Source: Congeria kusceri
Taxonomy: Eukaryota > Mollusca > Bivalvia > Myida > Dreissenidae
NCBI GenBank assembly: GCA_027627225.1
Contig: CM051034.1
Span: 6,688,858-6,752,857 of the forward strand
Reading direction: 5' to 3'
Length of the DNA: 64,000 bases
Shown: positions 1-12,491 of the stretch, piece after piece
Layout of the letters: each line of letters starts with the position of its first letter
How positions within the stretch are numbered: the first letter of the stretch is position 1
Position numbers and translations under genes: made by a program
The notes under the pieces: generated by a model
Database searches by the model: none
What the model saw: the letters and a program-made list of their open reading frames with translations, nothing else
What the model was told of the DNA's origin: nothing

Positions 1-490
1 TGCCTTATATCTCGCTTGGGGTTGCGTATGAGGTTGGTGGGTCAAGGTCACCGTTACTAAAAATGGAAAAACGGTTTCCACTCAATAACTTGAGAACACA
101 TGGAGATATTTTAATGAAATTTCATACATAGATACCTTATATTGAGACCTCGCTTGGGATTGCATATAGGGTGGTTCAGGTCAATGTCACTTTTACTAAA
201 AAAAAAAAAAAAACCGGTTTCCGCTCAATAGCTTGAGAACACATTTAGATGTTTTAATGAAACTTCATACATAGATATCTTCTATCTAGACCTCGCTTGG
301 GATTGCATATGAGATGGGTGGGGTCAAGGTTCCCGTTACTAAAAATAGACAAACAAGTTTCCGCTCAATAGCTTGAGAAGACATTGAGATATTTTAATGA
401 AACTTTATATGTAGATACCTTATATCTAGACCTCACTTGGGATTGAATATGGGGTGGGTTGGGTCAAGGTCAAGGTCACAATTTCGAAAT
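1..490 (-). repeat. Diverged ~140-bp tandem repeats, family A
   Basis: Three to four units of about 138-144 bp, recognisable by the recurring phrases CCTCGCTTGGGATTGCATAT (near 5, 145, 289 and 430), GGTCAAGGTCACCGTTAC and AACGGTTTCC. The same family, in the opposite orientation, recurs at 49880-50170, 52540-52830 and 62590-63430. The left edge lies outside the window. No coding potential was seen. Confidence 0.8.
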
Positions 491-745
491 AAATTATTTT
501 GGTGCTGACTTTAATGCATTTTGAATAAAAAAAAATTGGTTTTTGAATAATTTCTACGTTTCTTGTTTATTTTGGCATCTTGATTATAGATTTAAGAATA
601 TATATTGAAATAGTTTTGATACCTCAACTCACCACTTAGAGAGAAGCTTTGGAGATGAATTAGATGCACGAATACCATGACTGTACCTTATTAGTTTTTG
701 AATTGTTTCTCTGTAGTCAATGAATCTTAACCCCACAAAAGCTTC

Positions 746-1226
746 TTTGAACAGCATATCTTTGTGACAATCACACTCTTGTCAGATTTGAACAGCATAT
801 CTTTGTGACAATCGCACTCTTGTCAGATTTGAACAGCATATCTTTGTGACAATCGCACTCTTGTCAGATTTGAACAGCATAACTTTGTGACAATTGCACT
901 CTTGTCAGATTTGAACAGCATATCTTTGTGACAATGTTTGAACAGCATATCTTTGTGACAATCGCACTCTTGTCAGATCTTAACAGCATATCTTTGTGAC
1001 AATCGCACTCTTGTCAGATTTGAACAGCATATCTTTGTGACAATCGCACTCTTGTCAGATTTGAACAGCATATCTTTGTGACAATCGCACTCTTGTCAGA
1101 TTTGAACAGCATATCTTTGTGACAATCACACTCTTGTCAGATTTTAACAGCATATCTTTGTGACAATCACACTCTTGTCAGATTTGAACAGCATATCTTT
1201 GTGACAATCGCACTCTTGTCAGATTT
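746..1226. repeat. 41-bp minisatellite, about 12 copies
   Basis: Tandem units of about 41 bp containing GAACAGCATATCTTTGTGAC followed by AATCGCACTCTTGTCAGATT. One unit near 911-936 is truncated to about 26 bp. Units differ at only a few positions, so the array is young. The period is not a multiple of three and no reading frame is involved. Confidence 0.95.
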
Positions 1227-2410
1227 AAATTTTTAATCGAAAGTTTTATAACTTCAAAACTTGATAGTTATTCATTTGAAACAAATGTATGCCCCTTCCA
1301 CTGTCCAAAATATGTACCAACTAAATACTTCAAATAGTTGAGCGTGCTGTCCTCTGACAGCTCTTGTTATCATTATTTTTACTGAATAACACTATTAAAA
1401 GCCTTCAGTTTACAGTATATACCGTCTATTTTACTTTTGGTAGAGATTTACAGGGTACCATTGGGGTGTATTTCTAATGTTACTACATTCATTTATAACC
1501 AAGTCTATGTTTCAATGTCCACTTTTAAATAAATGCACCAACTGAAATACTTCAAATATGTGTCTTCAAACAGCTCTTGTTGCAAATATTACCTACCATT
1601 TATATGCCCCTTTAACATAATTGTGTGTTGTTTATTTTAGTGTTAGAAATGATTACACATTTAAGAAATTAATTGTATTTATGGTTGATATTATCTGATT
1701 GATCAATTGTATTCTGTGTGATATTTGAATTTTCTAATAATATTACTTTCTTGATTATGCTCTTGAGTGTTCTGGTTTGTTTGTTTGTTATAAAGCAGCT
1801 TACATGAATGAAGTGACATGAAATTTTCAATGGCCCACTAGTCAATAAATGTATATTATTATTATCATCATTTCTCAAGAGCAGTTTAGACTCGAAGTTA
1901 ATTGAGAATGGCTTCTAATATTTGTAGGTTTCGTATTTATCATAATATTGTATTGTGTATGTCGATTGATATGTTGCATTTTTATTTTGTGCCAAACTGG
2001 CATAGATCTTTTAAAATCCTACAAATCTCACTATGTTTGAAAATTGAAGTATATCTGATAAATGATATGTTATATACGGACCAAGTTGCTCAAATTATGC
2101 TTACCCCCAGTGAACCTCCGATGCATTATTAGTTATTCAAACAAATTGCTTATCAAACATTTTAAGCAGTATTTATAAGTTTCTTCAGATTAAACTTACA
2201 ATACAAAAATTATTGTCATATTTACATTAATAATGTCATCAAAATTTTAGAGACTTGAAGCGTAATTGTCAGTTATTTTTTGCAACTTGCCACTGATTAT
2301 TTTATGGTGCTTTTATTTCTTGTTTAAATGTTATTATGGTCATTTGTTATACTCGACCAAAAAAGAAACCTGACAGTGTATAGTGTTTCCTGGAAGCGGA
2401 TTAAAATACA
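1227..2410. other. AT-rich non-coding stretch
   Basis: AT-rich sequence with only very short open frames, none with recognisable domains, biased composition or splice signals. Nothing else was seen. Confidence 0.6.
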
Positions 2411-2518
2411 GCATAACCAATGGTTCAATATTAAAACATCATGTTTTCATAGCACATAGTCACTGCATAACCAATGGTTCAATATTAAAACATCATGTTT
2501 TCATAGCACATAGTCACT
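2411..2518. repeat. 54-bp tandem duplication
   Basis: Two identical adjacent copies of a 54-bp unit starting GCATAACCAATGGTTCAATA (2411 and 2465). It looks like a simple recent local duplication. Confidence 0.95.
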
Positions 2519-2659
2519 GCTTTTCCGTCTGTGCAAATTCTAATTCAACTGCCATGCAGTTTGTTCATATGTCTAATGCATTTCCCAACAAATTGTATCC
2601 ATTATCTTTATGTTCGTCTTTCCGTCCGTCCTGTTTCCCCTCGAGAACTTGGGAACTAA

Positions 2660-3660
2660 TTAAACTTTATATGCAGCATCCGTATCATGAGTACTTGTCA
2701 GATCGTTCCAGTCTAGTGATTTTTGGAGAGTTATTGCCCTTTGATTATAAACATTTTTAACAGGATATTTGCATTTTGGCCGATGACCAGATAAGGCGAA
2801 TAAACGCGCAAGTTACTTATAGACAATCTTTAGTACAGGGGTGTGATTTCTCCTCCTTTCAGCTGATTTCCTCCTTTTGAATGTCAAGATTGTTTTACAA
2901 ATAGTTCTGAACTTGATTGGATCTATTTAAAAGTGAAGAGTTTTGGTGAACCCAGTACGGGGGGGGGGGGGTGTATTTTCCTCCACTGAGGTGTTTCCAA
3001 AATCACACCCCTGTAAAGTATGCACAGAAAACAAAATTTAGGATGTACATTTACGCACACAACTTCAAATGTCTGTGATCACATGGAAATGAAAAACAGT
3101 CCCAATCATAATAGCCAATGTTCAAGGTGTGCATATGTAGAAATTCATTATTTAATATATTTTATCATCTGCTTGAAACGTCTACTACATTATTTGAGTT
3201 ACCATAATTACATTGAATTATTTTGCACTGACCAATGAATTTCTAACTGAAATGCATTCATTTTACCTCCATACATTTTGGACTGAGTGTAACTTTACAC
3301 CCATAATTTCTAGATATAGTGTACATTTACCCTCGACACCAAAAATTTATCTGGAGTGTTGTTTCGCAGTGACATCTCAGGAACTAACAACTCGAATTCG
3401 ATAAAACATAAAATGCATCACTACCAAGAGGATATGTGCATATTGTCAAGTCGTTGTGGTCTGATGATTTTTGAGGGAGTTATTGCCCTTTAATACAGGC
3501 TATATTAATAGGATATTTCCATTTCCACGCGAGTTCTCAGGAACTATAGATTCAATTTCAATACACATGCCGCAACCCTACAAAGAGAACATGTGCATGT
3601 TATATGGACGTTTTGGTATTATAATTTTAATGGAGTTATTGCCCTTTGTAAAATAGGGTA
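2660..3660 (+). repeat. Diverged copies of a repeat ending GAGTTATTGCCCTTTG
   Basis: The phrase GAGTTATTGCCCTTT occurs at about 2729, 3477 and 3634, each after a related stretch with GATTTTTG or AATTTTAATG. These are old, diverged units of a dispersed tandem family. The MITE at 2834-3015 sits between them. Bases 3201-3524 also occur at 15253-15576. Confidence 0.55.
2834..3015. mobile_element. 182-bp MITE with 16-bp terminal inverted repeats, hAT-like ends
   Basis: TACAGGGGTGTGATTT at 2834-2849 is an exact inverted copy of 3000-3015. Trimmed by two bases the ends read CAGGGGTG, the form expected for hAT termini. The flanks CTTTAGTA and TAAAGTAT are similar but not identical, so a target duplication is unproven. 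The interior carries TTCCTCC motifs and a run of G; there is no ORF. Confidence 0.7.
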
Positions 3661-4940
3661 TTTTTGTGTTAAGCTCTTAAAACTACCTTAACCTTTGTTA
3701 TTTCATTTCCATCAACAAAACATCCATCAGTTAAACTGATATTAATGTCTTGATATAGTGGTTGAAATTTAATCCACAAACAAAATAAGATAACACATTA
3801 TAAAGTGTGAGGTTTCTTTTTTAGCCGTGTTTAGTTAGATTTTGTCTCGTGTGTAAGATACACGTGTGCATAACAGATGTATTGTATTTACTTGTATTTG
3901 GTTTATGTATTGGATGCTGTGCTTTTGTAAATGTTCAGTCTATATTTTAGCTCCATGAACATGATATTATTTGTGAGCTTTTGGAATAAGGGACCTTTCC
4001 TGTGTCATCAGTCAACAAATCAATTTTCCTTGTCTTCACAACAGAATTTTTTACCACTGACAACATGCATTTTGGGGAAAAAAAACATGTTCTTTCATAC
4101 ACTGCAAAGAATTAACCTGCATGCACAGATAGTTTAAATATATTGATAGCAATAACGAGCAATTTTAACAATTCAAGCCGTGCACAAGTGGGATTATACT
4201 GTAAGATCATGTTATTTTGCAGAGGTCTGATTTTTTGCGTAGTTCCCGATCTGAAAATAGCGTGAATTTAAGATCCAGTGTAAATATTTATCATTTATAT
4301 AAGCCCCCCCAAAAATAGATTGTGTGTTTTCTTATGTCGAGTTGGGATGGATTTTTTGTTTAAATTTTTTTTTTAGACAAATTTCGTTAAAAAAAACATT
4401 GAAATTAGTTAAAATCTGATTAATATGGATTTCACAGAAATAATCGTCGCTAAAAACTTGAGAGTCGAGGTTTTTCGCTAGGTAGGGTCGGGTTGCCCGA
4501 AACAGATGTTTTTTTGGCCTAAGCGGGCAAATAATCCTCTTTTTTCTCGAAAATCATGTATATAACAAGGAGCATTAGAAAAACAAGTGACTTACACCCA
4601 AGTACATTGTTTGTTATTGCACATACTAAATATAAATACACTGGCAATTGTATTGAATCTCATGAGTCAAAAATCTTCTAACAATCCATTTCTTTTTCAG
4701 AAAATCAAATTTAAAAAATTCAGATTTTTATTTTATTTTTATTTATTTTCAACTAAGATTTGTTATAAATACCAGCCTTGTATACCAATACTGAACTGTA
4801 AACCAGTGGTAAGATATTCAGTTAGTAGAAGTGACATATAATCGTTAACACTTGGAAAACATGTGTTCAGTCGTAACACAATTCAACATGACAGAAAATT
4901 TGAGTAAAAAGTATAAACCATAGCCAAATAGCAGGGTTCT
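3661..4940. other. AT-rich non-coding stretch
   Basis: No repeats with clear edges, no domains and no convincing exon. Several homopolymer T and A tracts. Nothing else was seen. Confidence 0.5.
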
Positions 4941-5040
4941 ATAACCTGCTCCTTTTGATTGCCCCTCCCCCCCCTTCCCTCCGCTCTTTGAATACAAGTT
5001 CTGTATTACTAAATGTAAAGAAATGATCTCCAGCGTTTTT

Positions 5041-7090
5041 TATGTCCCCACCATCAATGATGGGGGGGCATATAGAGTTTACCCTGTCTGTAGGTACGTA
5101 CGTATGAACGGATTCTTGTCCGGACAATAACTTTGTCCAGCATTGGAGGATTTTCAAATAACTTGGCAGAAATGTAAAGCATAAAGAGACGGTGTGTCGC
5201 GCGTAGGAACCAGGTTCCTTCCAAGGTCAAGGTCACACTTAAAGGTCAAAGGTAAAATATGAGAATTTAAGCCTTCTATCCCTGTCCGGAGCATTGTTTT
5301 GTCTAGCATGGAAAAAATTTCAAATAACTTGGCAGTGTTGAGCATGGTGAGTCGGTTGTCACGCGCAGGAACCAGGTCCCTAGGTCCAAGGTCAAGGTCA
5401 CACTTAAAGGTCAAAGATAAGAATTTAAGCCATAGACCCTGTCTGGATAATAATTTCGTCTAGCATGGAAGGAATTTCAAATAACTTGGCACAAGTGTTG
5501 AGCATGATGAGACGGTGTGTTGCGCACAAGAACTTGGTGCCTAGGTCCAAGGTTAAGGTCAAACTTAAAGGTCTAATTTAAGAATTTAAGCCATAGACCC
5601 TGCCCGGAGCATAATATTGTCCAGCATGGAAGGAATTTCAAATAACTTGACTGAAGTATTGAGCTTGGTGAGACGGTGTGTCGCTCGCAAGTACCAGATC
5701 CCTAGGTCCAAGGTTAAGGTCACACTTAAAGGTCAAAGATAAGAATTTAAGCCTTCTATCCCTGTCCCGAGCATAATTTTGTCTAGCATGGAAGTAATTT
5801 TAAAAAACTTGGCACAAGTGTTGAGCATGGGGAGACGGTGTGTCGCGTGCAAGAACCAGGTCCCTAAGTCCAAGGTCAAGGTCACACTTAAAGATAACAA
5901 TTTAAGCCATAGACCCTGTCCGGAGCATTATTTTGTATAGCATGGAATGAATTTCAAATAACTTGGCACAAGTGTTGAGCATGATGAGACGGTGTGTCGT
6001 GCGCACGAACCAGGTCCCGAGGTCAAGGTCACACTTAAAGGTGAATGGTCATTTAAGCCATAGATCTGTCTGAAGCATAATTTTGTCCAGCATGGAAATT
6101 GTTTTAACTAAGTGCAAAGCATGGTGTGTCGGTGTGTTGTGCGCAAGAACCAGGTCCCTTTGTATAATGTCAAAGTCACACTCAAACGTCAAAGGTCAAA
6201 TATAAGAATTCAAGCCATAGACCATGTCCGGAGCATAATGTTGTCCAGCAGGGAAGGATTTTCAAACAACCTGTTTTAATTGTCGCATGCAAGAACCAGG
6301 TGCCTTGGTCCAAGGTCAAGGTCACACTTTAAGGTCAAGTATATGTATATATGTTCAGAATCTTGTCCAGGCAATAACTCTGTCCAGCATTGAAGGATTT
6401 TCAAATAACTTGGCAGAAGTGATAACCATTATTAGACCCGCAAAAACTAGGTCCAAGGTCAAAGGTCAATTATAAGAATTAAGTCCATGGATTCTGTCTG
6501 GAGCATAATTTTGTCCAGCATGAACATTTTTCAAATAACTTTGCAGAAGTGGTAAGCATTATGAGACGGCATGTGGCGTTCAAGAACCAGGTCTGTAGCT
6601 GAAAGGTCAAGGTCATTAATTAAGGTCAAATAATTTTCCAGAGCATACTATTGTCATACATGCATGGATTTTCATATAAATTGGCAGAAATGATCACAAT
6701 CACCAGATAATGTGTTGCATGCACAAATGTGGCTTGTAAAGTTAGTGAATCACTTCCCTCAATTCAGGAGTGTGCAAAGCATAATTCAAAAATAATAAAA
6801 GGCATTTTATTGATTTTTGCACAGACTGAACTAAGATAGCAAGAGTAAGTGAAGCATAATTGCCTTACAGTTTTAATTACTACCCTTGATTGATTTTTTG
6901 TCAGGACTAAAACTATTTTGTGATATCCAAATTACTTCACACAATAAAAGAATACATTAGCAGAAAGTAAAATATAAAAGGACAATTCTCTTTTTGCAAA
7001 ATTATTTGTATGCATACAGATAAAGCTGTGCCATGTAGAAATGGCTGCATAGGTGGGGGCATCCGTGTCTGTGGACACATTTCTGGTTTT
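5041..7090 (-). mobile_element. Helentron/pearl-like element with ~155-bp internal tandem repeats (copy 1)
   Basis: Read on the minus strand, it starts near 7085 with GTGTCCACAGACACGGATGC, runs through a stretch without repeats, then through about ten diverged units of 150-160 bp with the phrases GAGACGGTGTGTCG, GCATAATTTTGTCCAGCATG and CCAAGGTCAAGGTCACACTT, and ends in a hairpin at 5041-5072 (TATGTCCCC ... GGGGCATA). Similar termini are seen in the element at 27928-28472. No protein is encoded; it would depend on another element for mobility. Confidence 0.65.
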
Positions 7091-7345
7091 AACTGCTTTG
7101 GGAATGGGTCCAGTACCTATAAATTGGGAATTTCATTTCGTGAATTCTTGCTTATTGGGAATTATTCAAGAAAGTAATTAAATTAATGAATTACTTAAAC
7201 TTTTTTTTTTGGGGGGGGGGGGGGTTTAATTTGGTATTTCAAATGTTCATCTATAATCATTCTTGATTTACAACTTAGATTCACATTTACTTTGTATTAA
7301 GGATTTGGTTACTTCAGATTTGGGAATTTGTTCATTCCAGTTGGG

Positions 7346-8113
7346 AAAAAAACACCTTAGTTGGCATTGGGAATGGGTCCTTTTACCGGACCCTGTGAAA
7401 TAAGGAAACAGACCTTAGTTGGCATCGGAAATGGGTCCTTTTACCAGACCCTGTGAAATAAGGAAAAACACCTTAGTTGGCATTGGGAATGGGTCCTTTT
7501 ACCGGACCCTGTGAAATAAGGAAAAACACCTTAGTTGGCATTGCAAATGGGTCCTCTTACAGGACCCTGTGAAATAAGGAAAAACACCTTAGTTGGAATT
7601 GGGAATGGGTCCTTTTACCAGGGTCCTTTTACCGGACCTTGTGAAATAAGGAAAAACGCCTTAGTTGGCATTGGAAATGGGTCCTTTTACCAGACCCTGT
7701 GAAATAAGGAAAAACACCTTAGTTGGCATTGGGAATGGGTCCTTTTACCGGACCCTGTGAAATAAGGAAAAACACCTTAGTTGGCATTGCAAATGGGTCC
7801 TTTTACCCGACCCTGTGAAATAAGGAAAAACACCTTAGTTGGAATTGGGAATGGGTCCTTTTACCGGACCTTGTGAAATAAAAGGAAAAACACCTTAGTT
7901 GGCATTGGGAATGGGTCCTTTTACCAGACCCTGTGAAATAAGGAAAAACACCTTAGTTGGAATTGGGAATGGGTCCTTTTACAGGACCCTGTGAAATAAG
8001 GAAAAACACCTTAGTTGGGCATTGGGAATGGGTCCTTTTACCGGACCCTGTGAAATAAGGAAAAACACCTTAGTTGGCATTGGAAATTTGTCCTTTTACC
8101 GGACCCTGTGAAA
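7346..8113. repeat. 58-bp minisatellite, about 13 copies (copy 1)
   Basis: Units of about 58 bp with ACACCTTAGTTGGCATTGGG, AATGGGTCCTTTTACCGGAC and CCTGTGAAATAAGGAAAA. One unit near 7617 contains a partial internal repeat of GGTCCTTTTACC. The related phrase GGGAATGGGTCC also appears in single copies near 7086 and, altered to GGGAATGGTACCG, near 13240 and 13950. Confidence 0.95.
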
Positions 8114-9354
8114 AATATCTGGATCCTTGAAGCCCAATTTTTCACTACTAATGTATTGAAATTCTCGTAATGGTTTTAAAATTTGCATTTCTCCTAAAAA
8201 AAGACAATAAAAATTGACATTTGAGATTCAAACAGTTGAGTTTATTAGACCATATTCACAGTATAATTATCATATGTTTCGCAGTATAATTAGCATATGT
8301 AACATAAACCTGTAACAAGTAACTTCTCAATTACAAAGTACAAATAAAGCATGTCATATTGGAGCCCTAGCATTGCACATCTCCCATCAAAAGCCTGTCC
8401 CACGCCTCGGCTTGCTTGGTTGGTTAATTACTGCTGCAACTCAGGTGGCAATATGGCCTGAGAGATACTGCCATTTGAATGAGAGATACTGCCATTTGAA
8501 TGAGAGATACTGCCATTTGAATGACTTCTGGAAATAAATGCATATGATTTTTTTTATCTTAGGCCAAAGAAAAATATCTTAGGTTCAGATGTCACTACAT
8601 ATTTTTTTTGCTTCAACTCCAAATTACCATTTTGCTTTAAGACAACATCCCATTAAATCTGACTCGGCAATTGTTTACTAAATCCTTGGGGTTTTTCCCC
8701 TTCAGAAATACTTGGTTGTGAAACCTGATTCTAACATGATACTCGCTAATTTTTCTATAGACAAAGAACAAAATGATCGTTGTTAAACTACCATAAACAA
8801 CGCAAAAAGAAGTCCAGATTCTGTGAGGAGCATAATAAAAAGTAGTTCCAATTACAAATGCAAAAATATATGTCAGATCATGTTAAAATCGAAATAATTT
8901 TCGCATTATTGTTGTTTATTGGCCAATAAACAACTCTTTGTTGTTCTGATGCGTGGCTATTAAACAACTCGAGCTAACGCCCTTGTGGTTTAATTCCTAC
9001 TCATCTGAACTCCAAATCGGTGTTTATTGGTCGATAAACAACAATAAATTGAGAATTATTTTTTAAATCACTAATATTTTTCCTTGGCCTAAACATTGTA
9101 TAAAATATTTGTAAATACAGTAATAATAAAAAATGCCTAGGTTCAATAAAATTTTGAAAGACGCCAAGTGTTGTTTTTTTGTACAATATATAAAAATGTG
9201 GGTGGAGGGATTGATAAATTTAAAAAAAAAAAAATTGTTTTCATTATGTACTAAAAAGTATATTTTACCTTCCACCATGGGGGGGTAGAACCTCTCCTTG
9301 AGAAGGGAGGTTCTTCCCCCCCTACCCCCCCAGGAGTTTGTTAAAACTGCACAT
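8114..9354. other. AT-rich non-coding stretch (repeated at 18421-19661)
   Basis: Contains a 22-bp triplicate with ATACTGCCATTTGAATGAGA near 8459-8521. The phrase GTTTATTGGCCAATAAACAA near 8912 is a near-perfect palindrome. No coding sequence was seen. Confidence 0.5.
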
Positions 9355-9435
9355 GGTCGGAGCGGTATTTGAACCCACACCTGGAGTTCCCCAAACCTCT
9401 CAAGTCCACTGCACTAACCACTGTGCTATAGAGGC
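9355..9435 (-). tRNA. tRNA-Ser(TGA)-like sequence, probably SINE head or pseudogene (copy 1)
   Basis: On the minus strand there is an A-box-like TAGCACAGTGGTTAG, an anticodon loop ACTTGAGA with TGA in anticodon position, a long variable region and a B-box-like GGGTTCAAATAC. The 5' GCCTCTA does not pair with the 3' end, so a working tRNA is unlikely. It lies next to a C-rich inverted stretch (9279-9332) and a poly-A run. Confidence 0.5.
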
Positions 9436-9606
9436 TTATGCTGGTTGTTGCACGAAACATTTATTTATCCTTTCAATTAAATATAACTGTTAAAAAAAAT
9501 CACCTGACCTGGACTATGGTCACTTATTACCAAGTCCAAGTCATGATTGCTATATTTAGAGCTCATTCTATCCAAATAATCCCTTTTAATACCAATGAAA
9601 CCACAA

Positions 9607-9672
9607 GCCAGAGTGGTGTAGTGGATAGAGCCGCGGACTACGGAGCTGTGGGACTGGAGCTCAAATACCGGT
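9607..9672 (+). tRNA. tRNA-like sequence (copy 1)
   Basis: GCCAGAGTGGTGTAGTGG resembles a tRNA 5' end with an A box, and GGAGCTCAAATACC resembles a B box about 35 bases later. The T-loop is altered (GCTCAAA), so this is likely a tRNA-derived fragment. Its 5' part resembles the repeated unit at 60995-61168 (TGGTGTAGTGGA). Confidence 0.4.
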
Positions 9673-9998
9673 ATAACCTTACAATTCTTTCCTTGTTCAT
9701 TTCAATGTATAATGATGTATTTCAGATGAAAAGATACAATATATGTTTAAAAAATGTTATTAAATGAAAAAAAACAACAACATTACAATGTATACCATAC
9801 GTCTGAATGTCCTGCATTGCAAAAATAATCATAACCATAATGAAATCGATTAAAAAAATGCACAAACTTAGAATTCCCCCCCCAAAAAAAAAATTCATTT
9901 TCATATTATTTTTACATTTTGTTAAATATTAAGTGTAGTGTTTTTTTATGATTCTTACTGGTTTTTACCAAAATGTATGACATGGAATACATATAGCT

Positions 9999-10240
9999 AA
10001 CAAGACGCTGTGTTCCATAAACACACATGTCCCCAGTTGGGGCTGGACAGCCCATTTGAATTATTATTATTTATTACAAGTCCAAATTAGTTAAAGGTCA
10101 AAGTGAGGTTGGGTGGTATGGGTGGATTAGGAATGGACCTAAGCAACAACTGTGTAAGTATCCAAGTGTTGTAGTAAGCCATGTTGGTGGTTGACACACA
10201 CAGCAAAATCTAGTTTAACCAAGTAATTGCCGATTTGCTT
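9999..10240 (+). mobile_element. Family R element fragment starting AACAAGACGCTGT (copy 1)
   Basis: Begins AACAAGACGCTGTGTT with a hairpin GTGTT...AACAC and then CCCCAGTTGGGG, followed by GGCTGGACAGCCCATTTGAA and a GGTCAAAGTGAGGTTGGG stretch. Related copies are at 25950-26205, 33668-34000 (minus), 49072-49200 and 51601-51880. The 3' end is not clear here. Confidence 0.6.
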
Positions 10241-11593
10241 ATTCTAACTGCAAATGACACACTGGTTAGGAAAAACGTCGGACCTCCAGTTTTACGAAAG
10301 GGTAACGCAACGCACAGCCTCCCGCTTAAACCTAAGTATTCAATGTTTGTATTTCTCCCATTTTCCAAAAAATCTTTTCAAGCGACTGCCTTTACAGAAC
10401 TCCCTCATTTGTCCCCAATACATGTTATTGATTTAAATAAGAAAATATACGCAAATGTAAAAGTTAAGCCTTTTACAGATTTACTTATAAATGAAATTTT
10501 GTCCAAAACAAGACAAAAATACATAATTTGCACACAGTAAGCTACTTTCTTACAGTTTATCCCAACGAATAACTGATGTTAGCCTTCTTATGAATTTTCC
10601 AAACAAAATCTTCATTACAAATGCGTGAACAAACACAAATGAGTTAGTTTTGAAATATAACGAGCATGGCTCCCGTTGCTGATACAACATATGGCCTCCA
10701 AAACATTTTGTCCAACATTATTGTACTTGTAACATGACACGCCTAATTATTTCTATAGTCACAGATTGATATTAACTTTTGATCATTTTTGCAAACTGTT
10801 TGATGGACCGTTATGTGTTGAAAAATCTTTCAAACAAGTTCTTGATTACTTCAAACAATTCCACGTGTGTGTATAATGTATACTAAATAAAAAGTTATTA
10901 TTTATTTATTACATAATGACGTTTATGTTGTAAATTTAATTTTATTTGTTACGATTACATGATAATTTTACTGGCAACTAATATGAATAATGATGGCGTC
11001 ATATTTAATCGTCGATTTTTTCCAAAAGATTTCAGGTGGTGTCATTTGCTCAGTTCGCACGAAAACCAACAAAAATCTCCTTAAACTAATACCAATTCCC
11101 ATAAACCATGCTGACAAAGTCAGTGTTTTTTAGGCCCAATTTGAGGCAGAAATTGGGGCCCCATTTCCTGCTTAATAAGTATATATTTTTCCCCTATATT
11201 TGCCTTAAAATTGCCCTCAGAATATAAGCTTTATTTAAAAATAAAAATTGACCAAAATTGGACAAAAATCAAGATAGAGGAATTTTCGTAAACAATCCAA
11301 GCAACAAACCCAGTTAGTGCATACTATGTTATTATTTGTAGCAAAACAATTTATGTACGTTTTGTAACCAAGTAGAATATACACTTTTTCCATAAAATTC
11401 CCCATCTGAAGGGCCCCGCCACCTTTCCCCAAAAGGTGAAAAAACACAGAAAGTAAAAGCCAAGTTGATACCTGAGAATAGGTATCAACGTTTTGACAAT
11501 TACCTACGCGCAGTCCTTTGAACTGTTGGGGTCTGAAAAGCCCGACTGCGGCCTTTTCCACCAGCTTGCGTGTGTTTTCGCCGGTTCCCGCTG
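10241..11593. other. Non-coding stretch (repeated at 20548-21901)
   Basis: Open frames up to about 120 codons occur on both strands but overlap each other, match no family I recognise and have no splice or start context. I see no supported gene. Confidence 0.5.
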
Positions 11594-12249
11594 TTATACA
11601 CCGCAACTAGGCACAGGCTTATAGACCGCAACTAGGCACAGGCTTATAGACCGCAACTAGGCACAGGCTTATAGACCGCAACTAGGCACAGGCTTATACA
11701 CCGCAACTAGGCACAGGCTTATACACCGCAACTAGGCACAGGCATATACACCGCAACTAGGCACAGGCTTATACACCGCAACTAGGCACAGGCTTATACA
11801 CCGCAACTAGGCACAGGCTTATACACCGCAACTAGGCACAGGCTTATACACCGCAACTAGGCACAGGCTTATACACCGCAACTAGGCACAGGCTTATACA
11901 CCGCAACTAGGCACAGGCTTATACACCGCAACTAGGCACAGGCTTATACACCGCAACTAGGCACAGGCTTATACACCGCAACTTGGCACAGGCTTATACA
12001 CCGCAACTAGGCACAGGCTTATACACCGCAACTAGGCACAGGCTTATACACCGCAACTAGGCACAGGCTTATACACCGCAACTAGGCACAGGCTTATACA
12101 CCGCAACTAGGCACAGGCTTATACACCGCAACTAGGCACAGGCTTATACACCGCAACTAGGCACAGGCTTATACACCGCAACTAGGCACAGGCTTATACA
12201 CCGCAACTAGGCACAGGCTTATACACCGCAACTAGGCACAGGCTTATAC
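11594..12249. repeat. 25-bp minisatellite, about 26 copies (copy 1)
   Basis: Very uniform units containing CACCGCAACTAGGCACAGGC plus TTATA. Units two to four read TATAGACC instead of TATACACC, and one unit carries ACTTGG for ACTAGG. Uniformity implies recent growth or ongoing homogenisation. Confidence 0.97.
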
Positions 12250-12260
12250 GAGCGTGGAAA

Positions 12261-12442
12261 TATAATGTATATATACTCAGTGCCTACATAATGTATATAT
12301 ACTCAGTGCCTATATAACGTATATATACTCAGTGCCTATATAATGTATGTATACTCAGTGCCTATATAATGTATGTATACTCAGTGCCTATATAATGTAT
12401 GTATACTCAGTGCCTATATAATGTATGTATACTCAGTGCCTA
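12261..12442. repeat. 26-bp minisatellite, 7 copies (copy 1)
   Basis: Seven 26-bp units with ATGTATGTATACTCAGTGCC; the first units read ATGTATATATACTC. It follows the 25-bp array after a 12-bp spacer. Confidence 0.95.
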
Positions 12443-12491
12443 CCGGTACTTCTTAAATGCCACGGTCACCTACTGTTTGGTGTGTTGGCAT

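Noticed and set aside
746..1226. Regular repeats resembling a CRISPR array
   Set aside because: Units are contiguous with no unique spacers, and the genome is eukaryotic; it is a minisatellite. The same holds for the 25-bp arrays at 11594 and 21902.
7200..7226. Long T-run followed by G-run as a regulatory or quadruplex site
   Set aside because: It differs in length between the two near-identical copies (7205 and 17512) and is more likely a slippage-prone homopolymer or a sequencing uncertainty.
9063..9380. 105-codon minus-strand open frame (copy at 19370-19687)
   Set aside because: It covers the tRNA-like sequence, a C-rich hairpin and a poly-T run; not protein-like.
11235..11606. 123-codon open frame on the minus strand (and its copy at 21543-21914)
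   Set aside because: No similarity recognised, ends abruptly in the minisatellite, and identity between the duplicate copies says nothing about selection because the whole region is identical.
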